Assembly (NCBI RefSeq): GCF_027271155.1
Contig: NZ_CP114542.1
Coordinates: 1,674,001 to 1,738,000, forward strand
DNA: 64,000 nt
From: Brevundimonas subvibrioides
GTDB lineage: Bacteria > Pseudomonadota > Alphaproteobacteria > Caulobacterales > Caulobacteraceae
Direction of reading: 5' to 3'
The first letter of the stretch is position 1; each line of letters starts with the position of its first letter. The position numbers were made by a program, and so were the translations under genes. Below the pieces are notes generated by a model. The model worked only from the letters and a program-made list of their open reading frames with translations. It was not told the DNA's origin and searched no databases. Positions 1 through 8,903 of this stretch are shown here, piece by piece.

Positions 1-202
1 CGGCGATCGCCCGTCGCAGCGCGGCCTGCGAGGCCGTGCCCTCGATTCCATAGAGTGGTCCCAGCGACCCGTCGCGCATGTCGCCGACGGAGTCGGACAG
101 CAGGGTAGACGCCCGCTCTATGGGTGGATTGACCGGCCGACGGCCGCGGCCGCGTCGTGTGGCGGTCGCGATCAGTCGCGTGCGATCGGAAAGCGGTGCC
201 AC
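1..202 (-). CDS. metC: Cystathionine beta-lyase, N-terminal part (cut by window edge)
   Basis: Only the first 67 or so codons are in the window; the gene runs off the left end. The translation starts APLSDRTRLIATATRRG and continues RRPVNPPIERASTLL, then GPLYGIEGTASQAALRRAI. This matches the N-terminus of PLP-dependent Cys/Met metabolism enzymes of the MetC type, with the VNPP, AST and YGxxGT blocks. MetC cleaves cystathionine to homocysteine, pyruvate and ammonia in the cytoplasm. I chose the GTG at 202-200 because GGAG lies six bases before it; ATGs at 208 and 280 are in frame but have worse spacing. It is divergent from the binding-protein gene at 300. A related cystathionine gamma-synthase-family enzyme cannot be excluded from this fragment. 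Confidence 0.75.
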   Translation of the reverse strand, partial: MAPLSDRTRLIATATRRGRGRRPVNPPIERASTLLSDSVGDMRDGSLGPLYGIEGTASQAALRRAIA

Positions 203-299
203 CGGCATCTCCAGGGTTGCGGAGGGATCGTCAAAGTCTTCTAAAGCAGCGGGGTGCCGCGGGCGACGGGAGTCGCGCATGTGCAATGCAGGACGAAAC

Positions 300-1412
300 A
301 TGGGCCGGCGAGCCACGGGTTTTGGCATCTGGACAGCGGCGGTTGCCGCTGTGGCGCTGCTGGTCGCCTGCGGAAAGCAGGACGCCCAGGCCCCGGAAAC
401 CCCTTCGACGACCACGGTGGCCGCCCGGTCCGGAACGGGGGCCGTTGCCGAGAGCGCGACCTTGACCGCGGTGAAGCGGCGGGGGCGTCTGAATTGCGGG
501 GTCAATCAGGGTCTCGTCGGCTTCGCCTATACCGACAATCGCGGCGAGTGGCGCGGGTTCGATGTGGACTTCTGTCGGGCTCTGGCGGCCGCGGTACTGG
601 GGGACGCCGATGCCGTCCGTTTCGTGCCGCTGACGGCGGAAAACCGGTTCCAGGCCCTGGCGGACGGTCGGATCGACGTGCTCTGGCGCAATACGTCCTG
701 GACGATGGAACGGGACACGACGGGCAATCTGAGCTTCGCGGGCATCAATTATTACGATGGCCAGGGTTTTCTCGTCCGGCGCGCCCTCGACCTGAGCAGC
801 GCCACCGAACTGACCGGCGCGCGCATCTGTGTGCAGTCAGGCTCGACCAGCGCACTGAACGTGGAGGACTATTTCAGGAGCCGGGGGATCGAGTATCGCG
901 CGGTCGTCCTGCCGACGGAAGAAGCCGCGCGTCAGGCCTATGGCCGTGAGGACTGCGACGCCTTTTCAGCCGATGTCTCGGCGCTGGCAGCGGCACGAAC
1001 GACGCTGGCCGAGCCGGGCCAGCATGTGATCCTGCCCGATATCATATCGAAGGAACCGCTGGGTCCGGTCGTCCGGCGTGGCGACGAGCAGTGGACGGCG
1101 ATCGTGCGGTGGACGCAGAACGCCCTGATCCTGGCCGAGGAGCTGGGCGTGACCCGGGCCAATGTCGCGGCCCAGGCCGAGGCGTCGCGTGATCCCCGGG
1201 TGCGACGCCTTCTGGGTGCCGATGGCGCGTTCGGATCGCGGATGGGTTTGACCGACGACTGGGCCAGGGACGCCATCGGCAGCGTCGGAAACTACGGAGA
1301 AGTCTTCGACAGGAACCTGGGTTCGCAATCGGCCCTCGACCTGGCGCGTGGTCTCAATGCACAATGGAACGCTCGACCGGCCGGTCTGATCTACGGCCTG
1401 CCGGTCCGCTGA
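300..1412 (+). CDS. Amino-acid ABC transporter substrate-binding lipoprotein (AapJ/BztA-like)
   Basis: This is a periplasmic binding protein of about 370 residues resembling the general L-amino-acid binding proteins AapJ/BztA: a TLTAVKRRGRLNCGVNQG start to the mature domain, then GEWRGFDVDFCRALAAAVLG and NTSWTMERDT. The N-terminus MGRRATGFGIWTAAVAAVA followed by LLVAC is a type II signal peptide, so it should be a lipoprotein. The start at 300 has AGGA six bases upstream; ATG 279 is an alternative. The open frame reaches back to 78, but that part overlaps metC on the other strand and is not credible. No ABC permease or ATPase gene follows; the next gene is a secondary symporter, so its transporter partners must lie elsewhere or it acts alone. 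Confidence 0.85.
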   Translation: MGRRATGFGIWTAAVAAVALLVACGKQDAQAPETPSTTTVAARSGTGAVAESATLTAVKRRGRLNCGVNQGLVGFAYTDNRGEWRGFDVDFCRALAAAVLGDADAVRFVPLTAENRFQALADGRIDVLWRNTSWTMERDTTGNLSFAGINYYDGQGFLVRRALDLSSATELTGARICVQSGSTSALNVEDYFRSRGIEYRAVVLPTEEAARQAYGREDCDAFSADVSALAAARTTLAEPGQHVILPDIISKEPLGPVVRRGDEQWTAIVRWTQNALILAEELGVTRANVAAQAEASRDPRVRRLLGADGAFGSRMGLTDDWARDAIGSVGNYGEVFDRNLGSQSALDLARGLNAQWNARPAGLIYGLPVR

Positions 1413-1459
1413 CATCCGATCGGCTCGCGCGCGTCGCGGTCGGCACCTCCGGGGGACGA

Positions 1460-2782
1460 ATGAACACGACGAAAAAGGGCGGGATCGCGCTTCACTGGCT
1501 GATGCTGATCGGTTTCACGGTCGGGCTGGCGGGTGGCCTTTATGTCAATCAGGTCATCGGGCCGGAGAATTACTGGGTCCAGTTCGTGACCTCGAACATC
1601 ACAGGACCGGCGGGACAGATCTTCCTTCGCCTGCTGTTCATGCTGGTGATCCCTCTGCTGTTTTCGGCCCTGGTCGTCGGCGTGGCCGAAATGGGCGATC
1701 TGAAATCGCTGGGCAGGGCGGGGATCAAGACCCTGCTGCTGACCATCGTCGTGTCGGGAATCGCGGTCCTGATCGGCATCGGCATGGTCAACTATTTCAG
1801 GCCCGGAGACGGTGTCGATCCGGCTCTGGCGCAACAGCTGCTGGCCCAGGGTGCCTCAGGCGCGGCCGCGATCGTCGAAAAGGCGCCGGAGAACATCCAG
1901 TTCGGCCAGTTCTTCCTGGACCTGATCCCGTCCAACATCTTCACGGCGGCGTCGGAGAACCAGATCCTGCCGGTGATGATCTTCGCCCTGTTCTTCGGGA
2001 TCGGGCTGGTGATGGCCAAATCGCCGGCCACCGACCGGTTGCAGCAGGTGATCGAGGGTATCCTCGAGGTCACGATGAAGCTGATCAACATGGTCATCAA
2101 ACTGGCCCCGATCGCCATTGCCTGTCTGATGTTCAACCTGGCGGCCCTGTTCGGCTGGGACCTGCTGGTCCGGCTGGCCGCCTATGTCGGCGTGGCCGTG
2201 GGGGCGATGGCGATCCATATGTTCGTCGTCTATCCGCTGGTCGTCTGGATCGGCGGAGGGATGAATCCGTTCAGGTTCTTCCGTGGCGTGCGCCAGCCGA
2301 TGGTGGTGGCCTTCTCCACCGCCTCGTCGAACGCGGCCCTGCCGGTGTCGCTGAAGGCGGCCGAGGAAGAACTTCACCTGCCGCGCAAGATCGCGCGCTT
2401 CGTCCTGACCGTGGGGGCGACGGCCAATCAGAACGGCACGGCCCTGTTCGAGGGGGTTACCGTGCTGTTCCTGGCGCAGTTCTTCCAGATCGAGCTGTCG
2501 ATCACCCAGCAGGTCGTCGTGATGCTGGTCTGTATCCTGGGCGGTGTCGGCACTGCCGGCGTTCCGGCCGGGTCCCTGCCGGTCGTGGCCATGATCCTCG
2601 TCATGGTCGGGGTGCCGGCCGAGGGCATCGGCCTGATCCTGGGCGTCGACCGGTTCCTGGACATGTGCCGCACGACGCTGAACGTCACGGGTGACCTGGT
2701 GCTGGCCACGGTCGTGTCTCGCGGCGAGAAGGACGATGTGGTGCCCAGGGGCGAGCCCTATCCCGTGGCACCTCCGGCCTGA
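1460..2782 (+). CDS. Dicarboxylate/amino acid:cation symporter (DAACS family)
   Basis: A 440-residue inner-membrane secondary transporter of the glutamate/dicarboxylate:Na+/H+ symporter family (GltP/DctA). Family hallmarks are visible: the serine-rich re-entrant loop around VAFSTASSNAALPVSL, then GATANQNGTALFEG, and near the C-terminus GVDRFLDMCRTTLNVTGD. Eight hydrophobic segments plus two hairpins fit the fold. The start ATG at 1460 is preceded by GGGGGAC. The substrate cannot be decided from sequence; glutamate, aspartate or C4-dicarboxylates are likely. It lies 47 bp after the amino-acid binding lipoprotein, so the two may be co-transcribed, which would be an unusual pairing. It converges with sseA with 3 bp between stops. 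Confidence 0.88.
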   Translation: MNTTKKGGIALHWLMLIGFTVGLAGGLYVNQVIGPENYWVQFVTSNITGPAGQIFLRLLFMLVIPLLFSALVVGVAEMGDLKSLGRAGIKTLLLTIVVSGIAVLIGIGMVNYFRPGDGVDPALAQQLLAQGASGAAAIVEKAPENIQFGQFFLDLIPSNIFTAASENQILPVMIFALFFGIGLVMAKSPATDRLQQVIEGILEVTMKLINMVIKLAPIAIACLMFNLAALFGWDLLVRLAAYVGVAVGAMAIHMFVVYPLVVWIGGGMNPFRFFRGVRQPMVVAFSTASSNAALPVSLKAAEEELHLPRKIARFVLTVGATANQNGTALFEGVTVLFLAQFFQIELSITQQVVVMLVCILGGVGTAGVPAGSLPVVAMILVMVGVPAEGIGLILGVDRFLDMCRTTLNVTGDLVLATVVSRGEKDDVVPRGEPYPVAPPA

Positions 2783-2785
2783 CGA

Positions 2786-3616
2786 TCAGCCGGTGACCAC
2801 CGGCGTGTCCGGCCGACCGCCCCATTCGGCCCAGGCCCCGTCATAGAGGGCGCTGTCCTCGCCGAGTTCCGCCAGGGCCAGGGTCAGGATGGCGGCCGTC
2901 ACGCCGGACCCGCAGCTGGTGATGATCGGCCGGTCGAAGGTCACGCCTGCGTCTGCGAAACGGGCCCTCAGGTCGGCGGCCGGGAGCAGGCGGCCGGTGT
3001 CGTCCAGCAGCGCCTTGAAGGGCAGGTTCAGCGCGCCGGGCATGTGGCCGGAGCGCAGACCCGCGCGCGGCTCGGCGGCCTCGCCCATGAAGCGGGGCGC
3101 GGGGCGGGCGTCGACGATCTGGGCGTCACCGGTGAGGGCCGCCAGCACCGTTGCCATGTCGGCGACGGCACCGTGTCGGCCGGTCCTTTCAAACCGGGCC
3201 GGTATCGCCTGCGCAACCGGGCCGGACCCGGTCGGTCGGTCCTCCGCCCTCCAGCGGGGCAGGCCGCCATCGAGAACGCGGACGTCCCGCGCGCCCATCA
3301 GACGGAAGGTCCACCAGACCCGCGCGGCCGAGAACAGCCCGACCGTGTCGTAGACGACGATCCGGTCCGTCGCCGAAATCCCCAGATCGCCTGCCGCCCT
3401 GGCGAAGGCTGCGGCGGTGGGCAGCATATGCGGCAGGTCCGTGCTGTGGTCTGACACGGCGTCGAGGTCGAAGAAGACCGCGCCCGGGATTCGCAGTCGC
3501 TCGAACTCTGCGCGGGCGTCGCGGCCGTCCAGATGCCAGCTGGCATCGACGATCCGGAGGTCGGGCGCGCCGAGGTCGCGGGCGAGGTCGTCGGTGGAGA
3601 TCAGGAACGAGGCCAT
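2786..3616 (-). CDS. sseA: 3-mercaptopyruvate/thiosulfate sulfurtransferase
   Basis: A two-rhodanese-domain protein of 276 residues. The C-terminal active-site loop reads CGSGVTA (Cys near residue 235), the form typical of 3-mercaptopyruvate sulfurtransferase rather than thiosulfate-specific rhodanese. The N-terminal domain carries VDASWHLDGRDARAEF and IPGAVFFDLD, standard for SseA. The enzyme moves sulfur from mercaptopyruvate to thiol acceptors in the cytoplasm. The chosen ATG is read from the same CATG tetramer as the start codon of the divergent photolyase gene; an in-frame GTG at 3655 is an alternative but would lie within the photolyase coding region. No clear Shine-Dalgarno precedes either. 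Confidence 0.87.
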   Translation of the reverse strand: MASFLISTDDLARDLGAPDLRIVDASWHLDGRDARAEFERLRIPGAVFFDLDAVSDHSTDLPHMLPTAAAFARAAGDLGISATDRIVVYDTVGLFSAARVWWTFRLMGARDVRVLDGGLPRWRAEDRPTGSGPVAQAIPARFERTGRHGAVADMATVLAALTGDAQIVDARPAPRFMGEAAEPRAGLRSGHMPGALNLPFKALLDDTGRLLPAADLRARFADAGVTFDRPIITSCGSGVTAAILTLALAELGEDSALYDGAWAEWGGRPDTPVVTG

Positions 3617-5189
3617 GGCCGAGACTAGCACGCGCAACAACGAAGGCAGAGCCACCCTGAGGCTGGTTCTGGGCGACCAGCTGTCGGACGGCCTGTCGGC
3701 GCTGCGCGACCTCGATCCGGGCCGAGACGTGGTCCTGATGGCCGAAGTCCGGGCCGAGGCGACCTATGTCGGCCACCACAAGCAGAAGATCGCCCTGATC
3801 TTCGCCGCCATGCGCAGCTTCGCTCTGAGGCTCGAAGGGAGGGGCGTCACCATCCGCTACGTTCGTATCGGCGATCCCGGCAATACCCACAGCATCGTCG
3901 GCGAGGTGGAACGGGCGCTGGCGGATCAGCCGTTCGGTGCGGTCGTGATGACCGAATGCGGCGAGTGGCGGCTGGCGGAGGCGCTGTCGGCCTTTGCCGC
4001 GTCAAGCGCGGTGAGCACGGAAATCCGGGAGGACGATCGCTTCATCTGCACCCACGATCGCTTCCGGCGCTGGGCGTCGGGCAAGTCCCAGCTACGGATG
4101 GAGTTCTTCTACCGCGAGATGCGAAAGGCGACGGGCATCCTGCTGGACGACGGCCAGCCGGTCGGCGGGACGTGGAACTATGACGCCGAGAACCGCAAGG
4201 GACTGACCAGGGGCGTGCGCCCGCCGAAGCGACTTCGGACGCCGCCGGACGCCGTGGCGGTCGGGGCCATCGCCGATGTCGGGCGCCTGTTTCCGGAGCA
4301 TTTCGGCACCACCGGGGCCTTTGGCTGGCCAACGACCGCCGAGCAGGCCGAGAGGGTCCTGGCCGACTTTCTGTCGCAGGTCCTGCCCCGGTTCGGCGAC
4401 TGGCAGGATGCCATGGCGATGGGCGAGCCGTGGATGTGGCATGGACTGATATCGACCTCGATCAATCTGGGCCTGCTGGACCCGCTGGATGCCTGCCGTC
4501 GGGCCGAGGTGGAATACCGGTCGGGTCGCGCCCCGCTGAACGCGGTCGAGGGCTTCATCCGCCAGATCCTGGGATGGCGCGAGTTTGTGCGCGGGATCTA
4601 CTGGCTGAAGGTGCCGGAGTATCGGCAGCGGAACTTCCTGGACGCCGACCGCGCGCTGCCATGGTTCTTCTGGTCCGGCGAGACGGACATGGCCTGCGTG
4701 GCCGACGTCGTCGCCACGACGCGGGACAATGCCTATGCCCACCATATCCAGCGACTGATGGTGACCGGGAATCTGGCCATGCTGCTGGGCGTGCACCCTG
4801 ACGCCGTCGATGACTGGTATCTGAGCGTCTACGCCGACGCCTATGAATGGGTGGAGATGCCCAATACCCGCGGCATGGCGACCTTCGCCGACGGCGGGAT
4901 CGTGGGGTCCAAACCTTATGCCGCGTCGGGGGCCTATATCGACCGGATGAGCGACTACTGCGGATCGTGCCGTTATGACGTGAAGGCAAAGACGGGCGAA
5001 AAGGCCTGTCCTTTCAATCGGCTGTACTGGGGTTTTCTGGAGCGTAACCGGCCCCGGCTGCGCGACAACGTCCGGCTGGCCATGCCCTATCGCACGCTCG
5101 ATAATTTCGGTCCCGAGCGCCGGGCTGCCTTGCTGGAAGAGGCCGAGGCCGCACGGACGATGCTGGGTGCGGTGATCAGGCCCGGGTGA
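3615..5189 (+). CDS. Iron-sulfur bacterial cryptochrome/photolyase (FeS-BCP, PhrB/CryB type)
   Basis: A 524-residue protein of the cryptochrome/photolyase-related group. The N-terminal LRLVLGDQLSDGLSAL is the alpha/beta domain start seen in these proteins. Four cysteines at about residues 361, 449, 452 and 465 (MACVAD, then YCGSC and GEKACPF) have spacing 88/3/13, the same as the published 4Fe-4S ligands of Agrobacterium PhrB, so the cluster should be intact. Members of this group repair (6-4) photoproducts using FAD and a ribolumazine antenna, or act as photoreceptors; sequence alone does not separate the roles. GGAACGAGG just before ATG 3615 supports the start. The 3' end overlaps that of cfa by 14 bp on the opposite strand. 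Confidence 0.88.
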   Translation: MAETSTRNNEGRATLRLVLGDQLSDGLSALRDLDPGRDVVLMAEVRAEATYVGHHKQKIALIFAAMRSFALRLEGRGVTIRYVRIGDPGNTHSIVGEVERALADQPFGAVVMTECGEWRLAEALSAFAASSAVSTEIREDDRFICTHDRFRRWASGKSQLRMEFFYREMRKATGILLDDGQPVGGTWNYDAENRKGLTRGVRPPKRLRTPPDAVAVGAIADVGRLFPEHFGTTGAFGWPTTAEQAERVLADFLSQVLPRFGDWQDAMAMGEPWMWHGLISTSINLGLLDPLDACRRAEVEYRSGRAPLNAVEGFIRQILGWREFVRGIYWLKVPEYRQRNFLDADRALPWFFWSGETDMACVADVVATTRDNAYAHHIQRLMVTGNLAMLLGVHPDAVDDWYLSVYADAYEWVEMPNTRGMATFADGGIVGSKPYAASGAYIDRMSDYCGSCRYDVKAKTGEKACPFNRLYWGFLERNRPRLRDNVRLAMPYRTLDNFGPERRAALLEEAEAARTMLGAVIRPG

Positions 5190-6396
5190 GCGCCAGCTGG
5201 ATGACGTCGGTCCGGCGCGACCGGAAACCGGCCTCGCAATAGGCCAGATAGAAGCGCCACAGGCGGCGGAACCGCTCGTCGAAGCCCCCCATCTTGCGAA
5301 TGTCGTCCCAGGCCGCCTGGAACTGCTGATCCCAGCGGCTCAGCGTGTCCGCATAGTCGATGCCGAAGCGGTCCACGCTGTCCCAGCTCAGCCCCGCAGC
5401 CTCGACCACCGGCTGCAGCCGCGCCTCGGACGGCAGCATGCCGCCGGGGAAGACGTATTTCTGAATGAAGTCGGTCCGGGCGTTGTATTCCTCGAACAGG
5501 TCTTCCTGGATGGTGATGATCTGCAGGCCCGCGCGGCCGCCGGGCTTCAGCACATCGTGGACCTTGTCGAAATAGGCCCCCCAGTATTCCTTGCCCACCG
5601 CCTCGAACATCTCGATGGAGGCGACCCGGTCGTAGGTGCCCGTGATGTCGCGATAGTCCATCAGCTCGATCCGGGTCCGGCCGGACAGGCCCGCCCGGAA
5701 AAGACGCTCCCGGGCCAGGTCGTGCTGTTCCTGTGAGATGGTGACGCCCGTGACGGTCGCCCCGACCTCCCGGGCCGCATACTCGGCAAATCCGCCCCAG
5801 CCGCAGCCGATCTCCAGCACGCTCATGCCCGGCTTCAGGTCCATGGCCCGGGCCAGGGCGGCGTATTTGCGGGTCTGGGCGATCTCAAGCGGCTCCGAAG
5901 GATTCAGGAACTTCGCCGACGAATAGGTCATCGAGCGGTCCAGCCATTCGGCATAGAAGGCGTTGCCCAGATCATAGTGGGCGGTGATGTTTTTCCGCGA
6001 CCCGCGACGGCTGTTGCGGTTCAGCTTGTGGGCGATCCAGTTGACCGCCAGCATGACGACGTTGCCGTCGAACAGGCGACGGATGTGGTCGTAGTTGTTG
6101 GCCAGGGTCTCCAGCAGCACGGCCAGATGCGGGCTGTCCCACTCGCCGGCGATATAGCCCTCGGCATAGCCGATGTCGCCATTGGCCAGCACCCGGCCGG
6201 CGAAGCGGTAGTCCAGCACGGTCATGACGGCATGCGGCCCCGGCGTCTCGCCCTCCAGCCTGTGCACCTCGCCATTCGGCAGGGTCAGCGTCAGACGCCC
6301 ATAGGTCCAGTTGGCCGACAGCAGGCGGATCAGAAGCGAGAAGACGCGCGGCGTGCGGTCGAGGGTCACCTCGGTGTGGGCAGTCTGGACAGTCAT
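5176..6396 (-). CDS. cfa: Cyclopropane-fatty-acyl-phospholipid synthase family methyltransferase
   Basis: A 406-residue SAM-dependent enzyme. It has the CFAS-specific N-terminal domain, then HYDLGNAFYAEWLD around residue 140, the SAM-binding motif VLEIGCGWGG near 195, and the family blocks SIEMFEAVGKEYW and QKYVFPGGMLPS. It adds a methylene bridge to cis double bonds of membrane phospholipid acyl chains, which raises resistance to acid, oxidants and singlet oxygen. It lies 33 bp downstream of phrB on the same strand and is probably co-transcribed with it. ATG 6396 is preferred to an in-frame TTG nine bases upstream. In Rhodobacter, cfa and photolyase genes share the RpoE/ChrR singlet-oxygen regulon; a similar control here is an inference. 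Confidence 0.9.
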   Translation of the reverse strand: MTVQTAHTEVTLDRTPRVFSLLIRLLSANWTYGRLTLTLPNGEVHRLEGETPGPHAVMTVLDYRFAGRVLANGDIGYAEGYIAGEWDSPHLAVLLETLANNYDHIRRLFDGNVVMLAVNWIAHKLNRNSRRGSRKNITAHYDLGNAFYAEWLDRSMTYSSAKFLNPSEPLEIAQTRKYAALARAMDLKPGMSVLEIGCGWGGFAEYAAREVGATVTGVTISQEQHDLARERLFRAGLSGRTRIELMDYRDITGTYDRVASIEMFEAVGKEYWGAYFDKVHDVLKPGGRAGLQIITIQEDLFEEYNARTDFIQKYVFPGGMLPSEARLQPVVEAAGLSWDSVDRFGIDYADTLSRWDQQFQAAWDDIRKMGGFDERFRRLWRFYLAYCEAGFRSRRTDVIQLALTRA

Positions 6397-6429
6397 GCGC
6401 GGCAACCTGCGTTGAAGGCCGAACGCCGG

Positions 6430-7902
6430 TCAATCGGCTGCGGCATCTTGTCTTTCGGCCGTGACGGTCTTGAGCGCTGCGAGCGCGCGCTCGCGGGCCC
6501 TGGCGTGATCGACGATCGGCCGTGGATAGGTCGTGCCGAGACGGACGCCGCTGTCGCGGAGGATCTCCGGCGGAGCCTCCCACGGCGCATGGGCCCATCG
6601 GGCGGGCATGCGGGCCAGTTCCGGGATCCAGCGTTTGACGTAGCGAGCCTCGGCATCGAACTTCTGACCCTGGGTGACCGGATTGAAGATTCGGAAATAC
6701 GGAGACGCATCGGCTCCGGATCCAGCGACCCACTGCCAATTCTGGGAATTCGACGCAAGGTCGGCATCGACCAGCGTGTCCCAGAACCAGGCCTCGCCCC
6801 TGCGCCAGTCGATCAGCAGGTCCTTGATGAGGAAGGAGGCAACGATCATGCGCACGCGATTGTGCATGACGCCGGTGGCCCAAAGCTCCCGCATCCCGGC
6901 ATCGACGATGGGATAGCCGGTCAGGCCCCGGGTCCAGGCGGTGAAGCCCGCCTCGTCCTCGCGCCACGGCATGGCGTCATATTCGGGCCGGAAGGCCTTG
7001 TCGGACAGGGTCGGGAAATGGTGGAGCAGATGCGCCGAGAAATCGCGCCAGATCAGTTCGGCGATGAATTTGTCGGCCTGGTCCGGCGCGACCGCTCCGG
7101 CATCGGCCGCACCGCGGGCGGCGATCCAGGCGCGCCAGGGGCTGATCTCGCCGAAGTGCAGATGGGGCGACAGGCGGCTGGTTGCGGCCTGGGCCGGGCG
7201 GTCGCGGCCATCAGCATAGTCTTTCAGGCCTTCGGCGACGAACCGGTGCAGAGCGGCGATGCCGCCATCTTCGCCCGGCGTCCAGTCGAAGCCCCCGGAC
7301 CAGTCGGGTCGGGTCGGGTGCAGGCCCCAGTCGTCCAGATCGTCGCTGGCGACGTGTGGCGTTTCGCTCAAGGCACGCGGTCCCGTCGTATGGGCCGGCG
7401 GTTCGGCCTGGGCACGCAGGGCCTTCATGAAGGGCGTGAAGACCTTGTAGGGGCCTCCCGAGCCGTTCAACAGCGATCCGGGACGGGCCAGCAGCGATCC
7501 GTTGAAGCCCCGACATTCGATGCCGTCCGCCTTCAGGCTGTGGGCGATGTCGGCGTCCCGCGACCAGGCGTCCGGCTCGAACAGCCGGTTCAGGAAAATG
7601 GCATCGGCCCCGGTCTCGTCGATCAGGTGCCGAAGCTGCGTTTCCGCGTCGCCGCGGCGCAGGACCAGGGTCGCGCCGCGCCCGGCCAGCGAGGTCGTCA
7701 GGGCCCGCAGCGACTTGTCCAGCCACCACAGCGAGGCCGCGCCCGCGGCACGAACGCCAGCGCCTTCGTCGTGGATATAGACCGGCAGGATAGGCCGACC
7801 GGTCGCATGGGCCTGGCTCAGGGCCGGATTGTCCGCCAGCCGTAGGTCGCGGCGAAACCACAGGATCACAGGGACCGAACCGTCTTGCGCCTTGGTGGTC
7901 AC
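6430..7902 (-). CDS. phrB: Class I deoxyribodipyrimidine photolyase
   Basis: A 490-residue CPD photolyase. The N-terminal domain begins VILWFRRDLRLADNPAL, and the C-terminal FAD domain holds TGYPIVDAGMRELWATG, RMIVASFLIKDLLIDW and QWVAGSGADASPYFRIF, all diagnostic. It reverses cyclobutane pyrimidine dimers with blue light. The start is a GTG at 7902 with CGGAGA nine bases before it; the open frame continues upstream without conserved sequence. It is the first gene of a phrB-cfa pair and is divergent from kdsA, leaving 117 bp for two promoters. With the FeS-type photolyase 1.2 kb away, the window carries two photolyases of different classes. Confidence 0.93.
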   Translation of the reverse strand: MTTKAQDGSVPVILWFRRDLRLADNPALSQAHATGRPILPVYIHDEGAGVRAAGAASLWWLDKSLRALTTSLAGRGATLVLRRGDAETQLRHLIDETGADAIFLNRLFEPDAWSRDADIAHSLKADGIECRGFNGSLLARPGSLLNGSGGPYKVFTPFMKALRAQAEPPAHTTGPRALSETPHVASDDLDDWGLHPTRPDWSGGFDWTPGEDGGIAALHRFVAEGLKDYADGRDRPAQAATSRLSPHLHFGEISPWRAWIAARGAADAGAVAPDQADKFIAELIWRDFSAHLLHHFPTLSDKAFRPEYDAMPWREDEAGFTAWTRGLTGYPIVDAGMRELWATGVMHNRVRMIVASFLIKDLLIDWRRGEAWFWDTLVDADLASNSQNWQWVAGSGADASPYFRIFNPVTQGQKFDAEARYVKRWIPELARMPARWAHAPWEAPPEILRDSGVRLGTTYPRPIVDHARARERALAALKTVTAERQDAAAD

Positions 7903-8019
7903 GCTGCGAGTCTCCGTGGTAGGTTGAAACAACAGGCGCGAACGGCCACCTGACCGCCCCATAAGGGTGCAAGGGCCAACGCACCACCCGTCAGAACGTC
8001 GCTTTCAGAAGGCCAGCTC

Positions 8020-8886
8020 ATGAGCGCCCCCAACGCCGTCATCACCCTGTCCGGAAACGGCATCACACAGCCCGTCGTCATCGGCGGCGGCGCGCGCATC
8101 GCCTTTATCGCCGGTCCCTGCCAGCTGGAAAGCCGCCAGCATGCGCTGGAAATGGCCCACGCCCTGAAGGAGATCGGCCAGCGCCTGAACGTCGGCATCA
8201 TCTACAAGACCAGCTTCGACAAGGCGAACCGCACCAGCGCCAATGCCGCGCGCGGGCTGGGCCTCGAACAGTCGTTGCCGATCTTCGACGAGATTCGTCA
8301 GGTCACCGGCCTGCCGGTCCTGACCGATGTCCACTCCGAGGACCAGGCGCGCGTGGCCGCCCAGGCGGTCGATGTGCTGCAGATCCCCGCCTTCCTCAGC
8401 CGCCAGACGGACCTGCTGCTGGCCGCCGCCGCGACGGGCAAGGCCATCAACATCAAGAAGGGTCAGTTCCTGGCCCCCTGGGACATGAAGAACGTCATCG
8501 CCAAGGTCGTCGGAGCCGGCAATCCGAATGTCATGGCCTGCGAGCGCGGGGCCAGTTTCGGCTACAACACCCTCGTCAGCGACATGCGCGCCCTTCCCGT
8601 GCTGCGCGACATCGGCTGCCCGGTCGTGTTCGACGCGACCCACTCGGTCCAGCAGCCGGGCGGGCAGGGCACATCGTCCGGTGGGCAGCGCGAATTCGTC
8701 CCGGTCCTGGCCCGCGCCGCCGTGGCGGTCGGTGTGGACGCGGTGTTCATGGAAACGCATCAGGATCCTGACCATGCGCCGTCGGATGGGCCCAACATGG
8801 TGCCGCTGGATCAGTTCGAGGCCCTGGCCGCAGAACTGCTGGCCTATGATGACCTGTCGAAAGCGCGGATGGCGAAGGCCGCCTGA
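8020..8886 (+). CDS. kdsA: 3-deoxy-8-phosphooctulonate (Kdo-8-P) synthase
   Basis: A 288-residue class I aldolase-fold enzyme that condenses phosphoenolpyruvate with arabinose 5-phosphate to Kdo-8-phosphate, the first committed step to the Kdo of lipid A/LPS. Conserved blocks: [58 protein letters not shown] and [17 protein letters not shown]. The length is normal for the family. The start ATG has AGAAGG seven bases upstream. It is 17 bp before hldE, so Kdo and heptose synthesis for the LPS inner core are transcribed together. Confidence 0.96.
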   Translation: MSAPNAVITLSGNGITQPVVIGGGARIAFIAGPCQLESRQHALEMAHALKEIGQRLNVGIIYKTSFDKANRTSANAARGLGLEQSLPIFDEIRQVTGLPVLTDVHSEDQARVAAQAVDVLQIPAFLSRQTDLLLAAAATGKAINIKKGQFLAPWDMKNVIAKVVGAGNPNVMACERGASFGYNTLVSDMRALPVLRDIGCPVVFDATHSVQQPGGQGTSSGGQREFVPVLARAAVAVGVDAVFMETHQDPDHAPSDGPNMVPLDQFEALAAELLAYDDLSKARMAKAA

Positions 8887-8903
8887 ATCCGATAGGTCGG
8901 GTC

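Noticed and set aside
78..299. N-terminal extension of the amino-acid binding protein back to 78
   Set aside because: It covers the 5' end of metC on the minus strand, which has clear conserved blocks, and it would bury the lipoprotein signal peptide.
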